Origin: Zygaena filipendulae
Lineage: Eukaryota; Arthropoda; Insecta; Lepidoptera; Zygaenidae
Assembly (NCBI GenBank): GCA_907165275.2
Contig: OU015669.1
Location: 2,254,501 to 2,318,500 of the forward strand
Direction of reading: 5' to 3'
DNA: 64,000 nucleotides
Positions 10,115-20,380 of this stretch are shown here, piece by piece. The notes beneath the pieces are model-generated. The model had not been told where the DNA came from. It ran no database searches and saw only the letters and a list, made by a program, of their open reading frames with translations. Positions within the stretch are counted from its first letter, which is position 1; each line of letters opens with the position of its first letter. The translations under genes were made by a program, and so were the position numbers.

Positions 10115-12753
10115 TCTCTTTATAATAGCAACAAAGTACCTACTTACACCTACACTATTTCTATAATTTTACACCAGTCCTAGCTATAATTAGTTTTAAA
10201 CATCTATTAGTAGATTGTATATATTTTTAAATCACCAAAATATATTATCTTCTTACAACTTAAAAATGTATATTTATAGGTTTAAGCCTAATAATATGTT
10301 TCTGCATTAATTCTATTTCAATGAAGCTCGTTTGAAATAAGATAATTACAATAAATATTTACTGAGACATTGCTAGTTGACCTATTTTGATGACATTTTA
10401 AATGTGTTTAACGAAAGAAAAAAGAAAAGACTGGCTATTTCGTCTTGAAAGCCGAACATTAAAAGATAAAAAAAAAAATCTACAGTCAACTTCTGAAATA
10501 GTTGAGGGCATCATATATATTTGTAAAAGACAAACTGCAGTTCTTATACTATAGAAAATAAGGATTATGGTTCTATATCGAAACTCCACAACGCCATCAA
10601 TTAATTAATGTAATTTGATGGTCATTATAGTTCAGGAAATGCGACTCTGAAATGAATACGCTAATCTCGATGAATGTTAGATTAGATTTAATATGTTAAT
10701 GAAGATGTACGAGCTGTTAAAAATAATGATGAGATGAATGAACAATTTATTACGAGTGCTGTTGTCAAAAATCATACATACCTACAGCTGAATGCAGAAC
10801 CGGTTTTTGACAGTCGGTTAAAAAAATAATTTTGTCTGAAACTTTTAAAAACCGAATCTACTGGGATAAAAACTGTGCCGAGACCGCCTGAATTTGATTA
10901 CAAAGCCGAAGTCGGAGGGTAATTTTAGGTCGGATAACCAAAAAGTTTGTAAGGAACCTCATCTCAACTCACAGTCTCACACAGATGTCATTAAAATTGT
11001 TTTTGAGACTATAAATAAATATACGTCATCGTAATTATTTCATCCGACGGGTTTTTATAGCCAATTCAAGCCTTAAAAGTGGGCTAGTAAAATACATAAG
11101 TTTCCATGTTTATTGAGGTTCAAACATGCAATTATTATTGTAAATCACGAAATGTTTTCTGTAAATTCATAAAATTAAAGTATATTTTTAACTGTTATTT
11201 TAATTCTATCCCTTTGACGATTTGACGGTGGAAGAACCGTCTGTAAACCGAGATCCTAAATACAATTATTTAACAGCTAATGCTAACAAATTAAGAGATC
11301 TGAGTGGGATTGATTTATTATAGCTACATAATATGTGGACGAGAAAAAATTTGGATCGTCTTTAATGAAAATGTTGTTAAGAATTCTAAACATCAACCTA
11401 TAAACAAACTGAATGGAACATACTAATTTACAAGCTATTACAGAATTTATGAAGTGATTTAAAAATATTTGTTATCTAGTTTGTACCTACTAGTCTTATG
11501 ACGACTTTTATGGATCCTCTACAACTATTGGAATGAGACAAATTTTAAAGTTTGTCATTTTAATGCTAACAGTGACATTGTCTCAACTCAATTCCGACTG
11601 CAACAATTTGGTTTGTTTGCTTCTATCTTCTATCTGTCGAGACTTTATAAATCCTTATATACTTACATATCAGATATCGTACACCGACCTGCAGTATCCA
11701 TCAACTGGTAATTTTTTTCCAAATTGTTATTAAAATTATTTAAAAAAAATATATCAATTTCACAGCTTAACTGTTTCGCTTGTATAAGTGTCCTTAATAT
11801 CAGTCGCAAGATAGTAATGCCATATAATAATTAGGCTCGTTCTAGAACTCTTAAAGTGGATCTTATTGAGTATAACCGAAATTAATTCACCGCCCAAAAG
11901 TGCGGTGCACTACTAAATCATGATTACGACTAGTTGAAAATTGCGACCACCACTGTTGAACATTCAATTGCTGTTGAAGTTCTTAGAAAATGTTATGTAC
12001 TCACCAATATAATATGTTGCAGGCAATTTATCTTCTTTATATATAAAAATTAATTGCTGCACGTTTGTCTACCTAAAACTCGAGAATAGCTGGACCGATT
12101 TGGCTAATTTTGGTCTTGAAATATTTGTGGAAGTTCAGGGAATGTTTATGAAGTCAATTTGGCTACTTTGAAGTCCCTGCGTGAATTCCAAAAGCTTCAA
12201 AAGTAGCAATATTTGATTCCGTTTCGATCCTGCGATCTTATTTCGATCGGGTCAAGAGTATGACCCTTACTCGATTGCGTCGAGAGTAAGCTGGCAGATA
12301 TCTCGAAGTACGTTTTGCAAATGGTGAAGTGTTAAAAAATGTGCCTATCGCTTGTTCTTCTTTCAGTAGTCGTACGTAGTTCATTGAGCGATTTTTGTCA
12401 CCGGTCATCCCAAGTAGCGTATGGAGGACGGGCGCGGCTGGCGATTCGTGATCTAGACTCAAGAATAGTCCGACTTGTCGAAGTGGCGCGCGGGCGGCCC
12501 ACAAATATCGACGCTAATTTTGGCCTGCACCAACCGGAGTTGTGCATTGTCCTATGTCACTACCGCTTCTGGTTTTGAGAAATGTGTCGTTATGATGATA
12601 GTTACTGAATGTGTTATGTTGCGTCACGTCATGCCAAAGATAGATATTATATAATGATCGGCTGTTATTTATGAGAATAGTTTTGTGTATTATAATGATT
12701 GAAAATTTAAAACTTGTAGATATCTGCTGACTATTTAAAACGATATATCAAAT
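10115..12753. other. AT-rich DNA with repeat scraps
   Basis: Segment 10790-10960 contains sequence of a common Lepidoptera repeat type (AGTCGGTTAAAAAAATAA, GCCGAAGTCGGAGGGTAA). Segment 12040-12150 resembles a Helitron 5' region (TATATATAAAAATTAATTGC, CTGGACCGATTTGGC). A GC-richer stretch, 12240-12580, is unassigned. No gene recognised. Confidence 0.4.
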
Positions 12754-13175
12754 AGTAGCCGTTCCCCGTGGTTTCGCCGGCGTTAATTTCGGAGTTCCCG
12801 CAAGAATTCCAGGATAAAATTGCAAATAAAAAATTGCAAACAAAAAATTGCATCTTTATGTTTTAGTTATTAATTATTAGTGTCTAGTATTAAGTATATT
12901 AATTATTGTTTTGTTTGCACACCCCATCTTCTATATCTCTCTGTCTACCCAATGGTTAACTGATAGAGAATGCCGCAAGGCATTAAGTTCGCCATTTGTA
13001 CACACTGTGCAATAAAGAATAAATAAATAAATAAAATAAAAGTACCCTGTGTCCTTCTCTATACCTCTGACAACGTTTGTACAAAATTTCATAATAATCG
13101 ATTGAGCAGTTAAGGCGTGAAAGCGTTACAGGCAGACAGACAGAGTTACTTTTGCATTTATAATATTAGTAGGGA
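12754..13175 (-). mobile_element. Helitron interrupted by a LINE 3' end
   Basis: Left part 12754-12819 (TAGCCGTTCCCCGTGG to CCAGGATAAAA) and right part 13041-13175 (AGTACCCTGTGTCC to ATTAGTAGGGA) form one copy split by the LINE tail at 12820-13040. Confidence 0.75.
12820..13040 (+). mobile_element. LINE 3'-end insertion
   Basis: The 3' untranslated end of a non-LTR retrotransposon, recognised by GCAAGGCATTAAGTTCGCC, GTGCAATAAAGAATAAAT and a TAAA-rich tail. It is strongly 5'-truncated and has no ORF. It sits inside a Helitron, so it is the younger of the two. Confidence 0.75.
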
Positions 13176-15985
13176 TTTTTGGTATCGTACTGCCTCCTTT
13201 CTCTTTCGCTCAGTGGCATAATACCTTTGCCTGATCAAAGATCCAATAAGAAAAAAGTTATGACGTCTTATATTTGTTTTCTTGGTAGAATCCAAATATA
13301 GCACACACTTGCTTATATTATTCTGTCATAATTCTTAAGGTCTATGTGGTTCAAGAGACGATTAGGCTGAAGAAACGAGAAGAAGACTGAGTCCCTATAG
13401 CCTTGTAGATAGCTCACGCCTTTCTCAAGACTGGAATAGTTTTCAAATTTCTTCCTTTATTTCCTATTTATTTTCTTCCACATGGGTATAATGCAAATAT
13501 GTATTTGAGAATGAGTTTGAGGTAAATTAGTTTTCGTTTATTCGCCGTTGCATAACCTAGAATCCAGCTCGCTTAGAATTGGAACCAGTTGGCTAGAAAA
13601 TTTTTATTTAAGATAAATATAACGGGAGAAAGCCGCAGCTTTAGTGAAAGCAAAAGTTAAATGTTCTATGCCGCGTTTGGATCTTCGGCTTTATAATTAC
13701 ATATATTCTTCCGATTTCCAATAAAAAAAATTACTGAGATTTTCGTTTGAAATTGAAGCTGTAGGCTTACCATTGAAGTTGTAATGTTCAAAGTTACAAA
13801 ATGATTTTCTAATTAGAAAAATGATGAATCAAGAAATAAACATGAAGCAAAGTTATCACTACAGAAATTACGATTTCTAAAGACATCAAGCAGGGTCTGT
13901 AATATTGGAACACCACAAGATAAAATCATCATGTTCTATGAGAAAAACGTAATTATATAATTCCATAATAATATGCTCTCTTTTAAACTGTATGGTAGAA
14001 CTTTACGGAACGAAATTAGTTGAAGGTGAATATGCCCATATGAAAGGCTTGGCTACAGGTGTTTCCCATAAAAAATCATGAGGTGTAAACCACGTGAGAG
14101 CAGCACGACTCAACATCATCAGAATATAAACACAAGGCACGGTTGCGGTTGAAACCAGCCCGCCCGGTGTGCGAGCTGCCAAAACATTTGCCGAGAAAAA
14201 AATTGCGCTCTCGAAATAACCTGCACTCACTAATTTGACTGAACTCGGATTTTTTCCCCCGTGTCGTGCGTATTTCTGTTAGACTCATCCTCACTCTATG
14301 CGAGGTCGTTAGCCTTTGGTTGTTATCTGTTATATTTTATCGCCGCTGACTCGTAATGCGTTGACTAAAACGCGAGATAAAACTGGACACATTTTTCATT
14401 TTTCCACGTGACTTTTGCGTGGGATTCGCGTCGATAAAGCACTGATTGACACATTTAACTGTACCTACATCAATAAAAGTAATATGCACGCCAAATGGAG
14501 CACATGTCTACGCATATAAATTACCTATATGCCTAACTGAAACTTTTGCCGAAGCTAAATTTCTCTTTGCGACCAAGGTTGAACTGTGACCACCAACCGC
14601 GAGCTGAGCGAACGCCGCGAGCGTTCCGCGGCAGCGCGCAGCGGCCAGAGATGCACCAAAGACAGTCCTCTGGTATGCACATTTTGATGTGTAATTAGTA
14701 TTTTTATTTAGAAAAGTAAAATGTAAGATAAGGATTATTAGGTGTATGGTTAAATACCACCCATGAAATACAATGAAATCACCGAGTAAGCGTCCCTTTT
14801 TTCATAAAATCAACACTATTTATACTAAGTGTCCTTAACTACTAAGCTGTTAAGCTGCTGCTGTTAGTGCGCTAGTGTTTTTTTTTAATTAGGTATTATT
14901 TTGCTTCACGGTTTTACTTGCGTAATTTATTTCGTCTGAGTAGGTAAGTTCAATATTTTTATTAATGTGCAAGACGGACTAAAACTAAAATTTGGTTGAC
15001 AAGCCCATTGTTTTTACTTCAATTTCGAACAGAATTTTGCGTAAGACTAACGCTCTGTTATTTTCACATTTTGAAGAGCCTCTTTCCTGCCCTGCAGTCC
15101 TCATCATAGTTTAGTAGCAATGACCTTCATATTTGTCAAAGCTAAGAACATTTGCGGTTACGTAATAAGTAAGTGTGACATACCGTTGTTCTAAAATGGT
15201 TTCATACTTAGAGTCCAAGTCACCGTTGCCATTGACACGTTGCGGTGATGATGTTTGTATTACGTTATGTCATATAAGGTTATTGATCTATGGCTCCATC
15301 GATCACAGCTAGTTGAATTATAACGGTTTGATATCTAGAAATGCAAATTGTGCCTATAAGGGGGTTCGCGACACTCGGCAGTCGAGTTAAGGAATGCGTT
15401 TGAAATTTGGTTGATTTTCCATTCCACTATTTCTAAAAGCTTAAATGAACGTAAGTATGATTATGCTTCTCGACTTACCTAAAATTGCTTAAAATTATAA
15501 GACAATAACGGAAAAAATTTGCCATAGGTAAATAATGAAGTAAAGATTATTATTTATACTTTTCCTTGTCGTCAGGTATTAATATATATGTAATAATATG
15601 TGTAGTATATACCACGTTTGCTTGGTTTCCACGACACAAGCTTATAGCTTAGTGTGGGATCAAGTAGATCTGTGTGTTGTGAAGTGGATTATTATTATAA
15701 TGAATTAATACCATTAAACCATACCATTAATTACCATTAAACCATAATAAATCATCACACCTAAATTTTCAAAAATTTTCTTTCTTAATACAGTAAGTTC
15801 TAATCTGGTTTACAGACCTTATACGTATCTAAATACAGAGAAAATATTGTTTGGCAAAGTTTTATAACCTTGACAAAATTTTGGAAAAGGTGGCACTGTA
15901 GACTAAAAACTGTAAAGTCAAACCAATTTTTCCACTGCCTAAATACATAAATTGGACGAATAAATCTGTAGGTATACATAAAATG
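13176..15985. other. Non-coding DNA, nothing recognised
   Basis: A short GC-rich patch (14590-14660) and an open minus-strand frame near 14003-14230 were examined. Neither gave a recognisable protein. No dispersed repeat was placed. Confidence 0.4.
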
Positions 15986-15989
15986 AATC

Positions 15990-16159
15990 AGTATTTCATT
16001 TGGTCACGGCATCTTGCGTGAACGGCTGGACCGATAAACATTAAATTTTGCATACACGTTGTCAGGAGTACAGAGAAGGACATAGGGTACCTACTTCTTA
16101 TCCTGGAATGACCACAGGAACTCCGAAATGACTGAGGGTGGCACCTCAGGGATAGCTAG
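15990..16159 (+). mobile_element. Helitron, plus orientation
   Basis: Body from GCGTGAACGGCTGGACCG through TTGTCAGGAGTACAGAG to a clear CTAG terminus at 16156-16159. The 5' end is not resolved. Confidence 0.65.
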
Positions 16160-16185
16160 TATTTGATCAATTCTCGCCCCTTTCA

Positions 16186-16454
16186 ATCTATACATATAAA
16201 ATGTTTTGTCCTGAATGACTAATGGATCAAGGCACAGCCTAAGCCGCTGATCGTAGAGACCTGAAACTTGGAGGGTGTGTTCTTTGTATGACGTAGGCAT
16301 CCGATAAGAAAGGATTTTTGAAAATTCAACCCCCAAGGGAATGACCTTTTCATTCCCTTGGGGGTTGAATTTTCAAAAAAGTTGCAAAGTTTGTATGGAA
16401 CAATTCCGCGGGAACTTCGAAATTATCGCGGGTGAAACCGCGCGGGTCAGCTAA
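16186..16454 (+). mobile_element. Helitron, third body type
   Basis: Shares the body ATGACTAATGGATCAAGGCA, GTAGAGACCTGAAACTTGG and TTTGTATGGAACAATTCCGCG with the copy at 60250-60487. Ends CGCGGGTCAGCTAA, with CTAA for CTAG. It contains the perfect hairpin at 16315-16379, which the related copy lacks. Confidence 0.7.
16315..16379. repeat. Perfect 30-bp inverted repeat inside a Helitron
   Basis: Two identical 30-base arms (16315-16344 and 16350-16379) face each other across a 5-base CCTTT loop. The related copy at 60390-60415 has only one arm, so the second arose by a fold-back duplication within this copy. Confidence 0.85.
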
Positions 16455-16507
16455 TATCGAGACAAAACTGATGTAGGTAAGTATTTGTATGTTCAGTTTA
16501 ATGCCTC

Positions 16508-16706
16508 CACTACATTATCGCCGAGTATAGTGTAGAGGGCATACTCGGCTGTACTCGCCGATCATCGTCTATGATCGCCTGCGACCCGTGAATTGTCGGT
16601 TTTTGGGCACGCATCAAAGGGAATCGCCTGTAGTTTGTGTTGAGGTGTCCACATTATCGCCGATCATACGATCACACGATCAACGATCATCGGCGATAAT
16701 GTAGTG
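16508..16706. mobile_element. Small terminal-inverted-repeat element
   Basis: Perfect 17-bp terminal repeats (CACTACATTATCGCCGA and its complement) bound 199 bp. The terminal motif recurs imperfectly inside (CCACATTATCGCCGATC), as in many MITEs with subterminal repeats. Non-coding. Superfamily not determined. Confidence 0.65.
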
Positions 16707-16942
16707 CAAGAGTAAGAACGGTTTTTGACGAACGTGGCGTTATATTGTGTCGAGCTGGAGATATTGCGTTGGTCCGTGTGTAACAGTTGTAAATGACAAA
16801 TGAGTCGATAAGGACCGGTGTTATTGAATAATTAAATGACCCTATTGTCTGGCAAGTGCAAGCGGAATGTCTGTCAGGACGCCGGGCAATGATAACGTTA
16901 GTGAGTTAGTGAACGGTAGTAGTTTTCATACGAATTTGAAAT

Positions 16943-17135
16943 AGATCACTACACAGTATAAAATAAAGTCGCTTTCTATGTATGCTTAAATCTTTAAAAC
17001 TACGCAACGGGTTTTGAGGCGGTTTTCACCAATAGATAGAGTGATTCATGAGGAAGGTTTATAACTATTTTTTTATCCTGGGATTCCCGCGGGAACTCCG
17101 AAATTACCGCGGGTGAAACCGCGCGGGTCAGCTAG
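16943..17135 (+). mobile_element. Helitron, fourth body type
   Basis: Body ATCACTACACAGTATAAAAT, AAAACTACGCAACGGG, AATAGATAGAGTGATTC, then the standard 3' end with CTAG at 17132-17135. The same body is seen at 23043-23236 and, reversed, at 22440-22560. Confidence 0.7.
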
Positions 17136-17188
17136 TATTATCTAAAACTATCGTCTAAAACAAAATTTAAATAATCATCATCAGTCAA

Positions 17189-17325
17189 TTGGGTGTTCTC
17201 CAGGATACGAAATACAAAATTCTAATTAGTCCGTCAGTTAGAAAATAAAAAAATAACAGACACGTATTTTTTGCTTTTTCAAATTAATGAAAATAAACAT
17301 AGATAAAGCGCATTAAAGTTAAGGG
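17189..17325 (-). mobile_element. GACGTC-core MITE, truncated copy
   Basis: Begins TTGGGTGTTCTCC like copies at 8681 and 33721, continues through ATTAGTCCGTCAGTTAG and stops after GCGCATTAAAGTTAAGGG. The core and the other arm are missing. Confidence 0.75.
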
Positions 17326-17963
17326 TTTAATTAAAATTAATAAGTTAACGATGGCTATGTAACATTTTTTACAAGATGTGATAGTCATTCGGTCAATTCT
17401 ATAGTATTTAAATATTTTCTACCTACTTGTCTAAAACTTGAAACATGTCGAAAATATATTATGTAGATTTCTAACATTACTCTTCTAGCATAGGAATATG
17501 ATGTTTTCTAAACTGCCTAATACCTTGATTGCTATAATTAGTCTTGATAAAAATTTGTAAATTAGGTAATTTAAATACATTCAGAGAGCAGTTTCTTTCT
17601 ATAAAGTGCTTATGATTTCAATATTATTATTATGTTCTGTGTTAATCAACGATAGGTAATATGATTACTCATCATATTTTTATTTACATCATATTACCTA
17701 CCTATTTATAAGTAATTTTGAAATGACGAGATTCGCAACAACGGTTTTCTTGTGAGCTAAACACATTATATAATTACGAATATGTAAGTATACAACCTTC
17801 ACCCATTATATTAACAGCTGATGACAGCACAGCACTACCGCTGTACATGAATTTCGTAAGTTTTTTTTTCCTTCAGGCGCGTTCCATTTCCCAGGATGTC
17901 CATTTTCCTGAACGTCCGTTTAATTTTTAAGAAAGAAAAGCCTATCTATGAAACATATTGTGC
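17326..17963. other. AT-rich DNA, nothing recognised
   Basis: No gene or recurrent repeat was recognised. The right end is the downstream flank of the minus-strand histone-like unit. Confidence 0.4.
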
Positions 17964-17979
17964 GGCCCTGAAAAGGGCC
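17964..17979 (-). terminator. Histone-type mRNA 3' stem-loop
   Basis: On the minus strand the 16 bases read GGCCCTTTTCAGGGCC: a 6-bp perfect stem with a TTTC loop, which fits the metazoan replication-dependent histone mRNA consensus. It lies 39 bases after the stop codon of the ORF at 18019-18243, the usual distance in histone genes. No typical purine-rich downstream element was seen on the same strand, and no AATAAA precedes it. Confidence 0.65.
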
Positions 17980-18018
17980 TTTGGTATCTCTGCTGAAGTC
18001 CGTCGCGTCACCTGTCCG

Positions 18019-18243
18019 TTAAATTTCGAGCTTCGCGAAGCGAGCTCCCATCGCCTTTAGCTCTTTGAGCTTCTGTACTCGAGCTAACATTCGTTTAAGG
18101 CTGGCCCATCTGCCAAGCTGACGGGCCCTGGAGGCGAATTTCATGCTCTTTTTTATATCAGAGATCCACAGGGACAAATACTCCACGGTGCAATTGTCTA
18201 TGTTGAGGACGTCGTCCTTGAACAATGCGTTGCGTTTACCCAT
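18019..18243 (-). CDS. Small basic protein in a histone-like gene unit
   Basis: A 74-residue product, starting MGKRNALFKDDVLNIDNC and ending GARFAKLEI. I do not recognise it, and it is not one of the five standard histones. It is basic (17 Lys/Arg against 7 Asp/Glu). The C-terminal half, from about residue 29, looks like one long amphipathic helix rich in K, R and L. No signal peptide or membrane segment. The ATG at 18241-18243 is chosen because the frame has no earlier ATG before the in-frame stop and because a TATA box and cap-like ATTCG lie just upstream. The frame is closed in the other two readings. The gene appears intronless: leader of about 53 bases, ORF, then 39 bases to a perfect histone stem-loop. 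It could be a divergent DNA-binding or cell-cycle-expressed protein, or a pseudogene using borrowed histone signals. Confidence 0.5.
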   Translation of the reverse strand: MGKRNALFKDDVLNIDNCTVEYLSLWISDIKKSMKFASRARQLGRWASLKRMLARVQKLKELKAMGARFAKLEI

Positions 18244-18291
18244 ATCTTCACAATTCGTTGTTCTATACCACAAAATGTGAAATGCGAAATG

Positions 18292-18323
18292 CGAATCCTC
18301 TTGCCTCAACTGTGAGTTTTATA
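18292..18323 (-). promoter_or_regulatory. TATA box and cap-site candidate
   Basis: TATAAAA lies at 18317-18323 on the minus strand. ATTCG, the core of the insect histone cap motif, starts 27 bases downstream at 18296, a normal TATA-to-start spacing. A CCAAT word lies further upstream at about 18382, beside the edge of a MITE. The positions fit the ORF at 18019-18243. Confidence 0.5.
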
Positions 18324-18383
18324 CACTAAATGTGTATGTCATTACATAAACATTAAATCTGCAATAAACATTATTTATTGGAT

Positions 18384-18551
18384 TATCTCGCCTAAAAGAT
18401 AATATTATCTAACTGAGATAAGGAGTTCGTGCTCTCTTATAGATTTGTAGCTTAATAAAAATGAAATCCAAAAAGTCCTTAATGACATGGATTTATCTAT
18501 AGATGCTACATAAATCCTTAATGACCTAGATATTATCTTTTAGGCGAGATA
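18384..18551. mobile_element. Small terminal-inverted-repeat element
   Basis: Perfect 22-bp terminal repeats beginning TATCTCGCCTAAAAGATAAT enclose 168 bp of non-coding sequence. Internally TCCTTAATGAC is repeated in direct orientation about 50 bases apart. It abuts the upstream side of the histone-like promoter. Confidence 0.65.
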
Positions 18552-18718
18552 TAAATAATTCGATTAACACAGTCTTTTCAATTTACTATTTTTAGTCAAT
18601 ACTACTATATTTGAAAATAGTAATAAAAACCAAACATTATTTATCTTGTTCAAAATGAAATCGCTTTATATGTTTCACTTCTTAGGCGTATAGGTAGCGA
18701 TGTGCCCATTATTTATTA

Positions 18719-18922
18719 CTAGCTGTGCCCCGCGGTTTCACCCGCGGTAATTTCGGAGTTCCCGCGGGAATTACGGGATAAAAAGTACCCTGTGTCCTTC
18801 TCTGCACCCCAGACAACGTGCATGCCAAATTTCATCCAAACCCGTTCAGCCGTTTTTGCGTGATTGAGTAACAAGCATCCAAACATCCACACTTTCACAT
18901 TTATATTATAATATTAGTAGGA
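18719..18922 (-). mobile_element. Helitron, near-complete, minus orientation
   Basis: Intact ends: CTAGCTGTGCCCCGCGG at the left and ATTAGTAGGA at the right. It follows an A and precedes a T when read 5' to 3'. One of the best-preserved short copies; non-coding. Confidence 0.85.
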
Positions 18923-19206
18923 TTAATGCATCAGAATTTTTTTTCTGCGGCATATAATATCATTAATTTATGTATATAGGTGCAATTTACAATAGTATTT
19001 TAAACACGTTTATTTCTGTCGGCGATGCATAATATGCCTTGATAATGAGCTACTTGAATGCGATTTATGGACTCGTATACGTAGATTTGTTTATAATTGC
19101 TTAAGCCACTTTTATCAGACTAATATTTTTATACAGAGTGTAATTTTAAACAAGCGACATAATATTCAAGCCCTTGATAGTTGGTGTGTGACTAATAAAA
19201 ATAAAA

Positions 19207-19479
19207 CATAAAAAACCGGCCAAGTGCGAGTCAGACTCGCGCACGAAGGGTTCCGTACTATAAAAAACGACAAAAAAAATCACGTTTTTTGCATGGGAGG
19301 TGTCATATTTACTTTATTCTGTTTTTTTTGTATTTGTCGTTATAAAAGCAACAGAAATACCTTTTTTTTTTTCCGACTATCACGGTTCATGAGATACAGC
19401 CTGGTGACAGACGGACAGACGGACAGCAGATTAGTATTTAGTAATAGAGTCCCGTTTCACCCTTAAAACGGGACCCTAA
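19207..19479. repeat. Lepidoptera-wide dispersed repeat
   Basis: Contains the block ACCGGCCAAGTGCGAGTC, then CGCACGAAGGGTTCCGTAC, a T-rich middle, a GACGGACAGACGGACAG run and AAAACGGGACCCTAAAAAG. I know this combination from many moth and butterfly sequences but not its class. No ORF. Confidence 0.7.
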
Positions 19480-19499
19480 AAAGTAGGACAAAAATGCAT

Positions 19500-20148
19500 T
19501 ATAAAAAACTTAACGCCGATGTTCTACCGCGCCGCACTATTTGCTAGCATTTCACACTTGAGCTGAGTAGCGGAAATCGTTTCGGTGTGTGAATTTATTT
19601 ATGTCGCAACACTAAAAATATCTACCTACTAAACGTCAACATTTGTCTGCGATGGCAGCTAGCTGCCATTGGGTTTTGTTATCGTTTCACTTCACTAGTA
19701 TTGGTACAGCCGAAACCTGATTTATGTTTAAATGACGTCTGTGCAATTTTAGATTTGTAGACACCGACGTAATTTAGCCCCGACCGCAAGCATCCAGCAC
19801 CAGAACAATGGATCATATTTTGTGTGTGTTCATGAACGCAAATCATTCGTTTGTTCCAGATCGTATTCCGCAGAACTGACAAATGTAACGACAACATCGT
19901 TTCCAACGAAACGTCGAAGCACCGAGCGCACCATGCACGCAACGCACCCGACACCGACCAGCGAGGCGCGAAGCAAACGAATCGAGAAACGAAGTTAGAA
20001 CCGCAGCGCATCAGAAGCGACCGATCGCGACACGTGACCATTGAAAAACATAGTGTCAGTGGCACAGGGTGGTTTGTGGTTGCGGGGTATGCGCGCCGGT
20101 TGGTGAACAGTGACGGCGGCGGCGCGGCTGCAATGGGCGCGGCGCGCC
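19500..20148 (+). promoter_or_regulatory. Upstream region and probable 5' UTR of the FGF gene
   Basis: Free of the repeats that crowd the rest of the window and increasingly GC-rich toward the start codon. No TATA box was identified. Three ATG codons precede the FGF start: a complete 21-codon upstream ORF at 19933-19998, a 5-codon one at 20089-20106, and an out-of-frame ATG at 20133 in good context (G at -3, G at +4) that overlaps the FGF coding sequence. If transcription starts above 19933 these would lower or regulate FGF translation. Confidence 0.45.
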
Positions 20149-20374
20149 ATGCGCTCGCGCACGCGCCCGCTGCGGCTGCTCCTGTGCGCGCTGGCGCTGC
20201 ACGCGCTGGCCTGCGCCGCCGCGCCCGCGCCGGAAGCGCGCGCGCTGCGCTCCGCGAACCTCAGCCACATCACGGGCACGTCGCGCAACATACAGCTGTT
20301 CCTCAAGAACAGATACCTGCAGCTGCTGCCGGACGGCACGGTCAACGGCACCGTCGACGGCAACAGCGTTCACA
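20149..20374 (+). CDS. Fibroblast growth factor, first coding exon (partial gene)
   Basis: Encodes 75 residues and the first base of a 76th codon. Residues 7-23 form a signal peptide (an LRLLLCALALHALACA core), so the product is secreted. Residues 46-75 are the start of the FGF beta-trefoil: RNIQLFLKNRYLQLLPDG followed by TVNGTVDG, matching the strand with the conserved LPDG-V-GT motif of FGFs. N-glycosylation sites are possible at N37 (NLS) and N66 (NGT). The start is the ATG at 20149, since the in-frame codon at 20110 is GTG and only the later start puts the signal peptide at the N-terminus. The exon ends at a GTGAGT donor in phase 1 just after a histidine, the place where vertebrate FGF genes such as FGF2 have their first core intron. 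Drosophila branchless, the tracheal guidance FGF, is the most likely functional relative, but one exon does not settle orthology. The remaining exons were not found in the window. Confidence 0.85.
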
Positions 20375-20380
20375 GTGAGT
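20375..20380 (+). other. Splice donor of FGF exon 1
   Basis: GTGAGT, the strong donor consensus, follows ...GTTCACA and opens a phase-1 intron. The reading frame past this point stops at 20436 without FGF similarity. Confidence 0.8.

Noticed and set aside
14003..14230. Mariner-transposase-like ORF (FTPHDFLW)
   Set aside because: Only four residues recall the transposase, with no catalytic residues or terminal repeats nearby.
19851..20378. 175-codon and overlapping 105-128-codon frames around the FGF exon
   Set aside because: They arise from GC-rich composition. Only the 20149 frame has a signal peptide and the FGF motif, and splicing at 20374 ends all of them.
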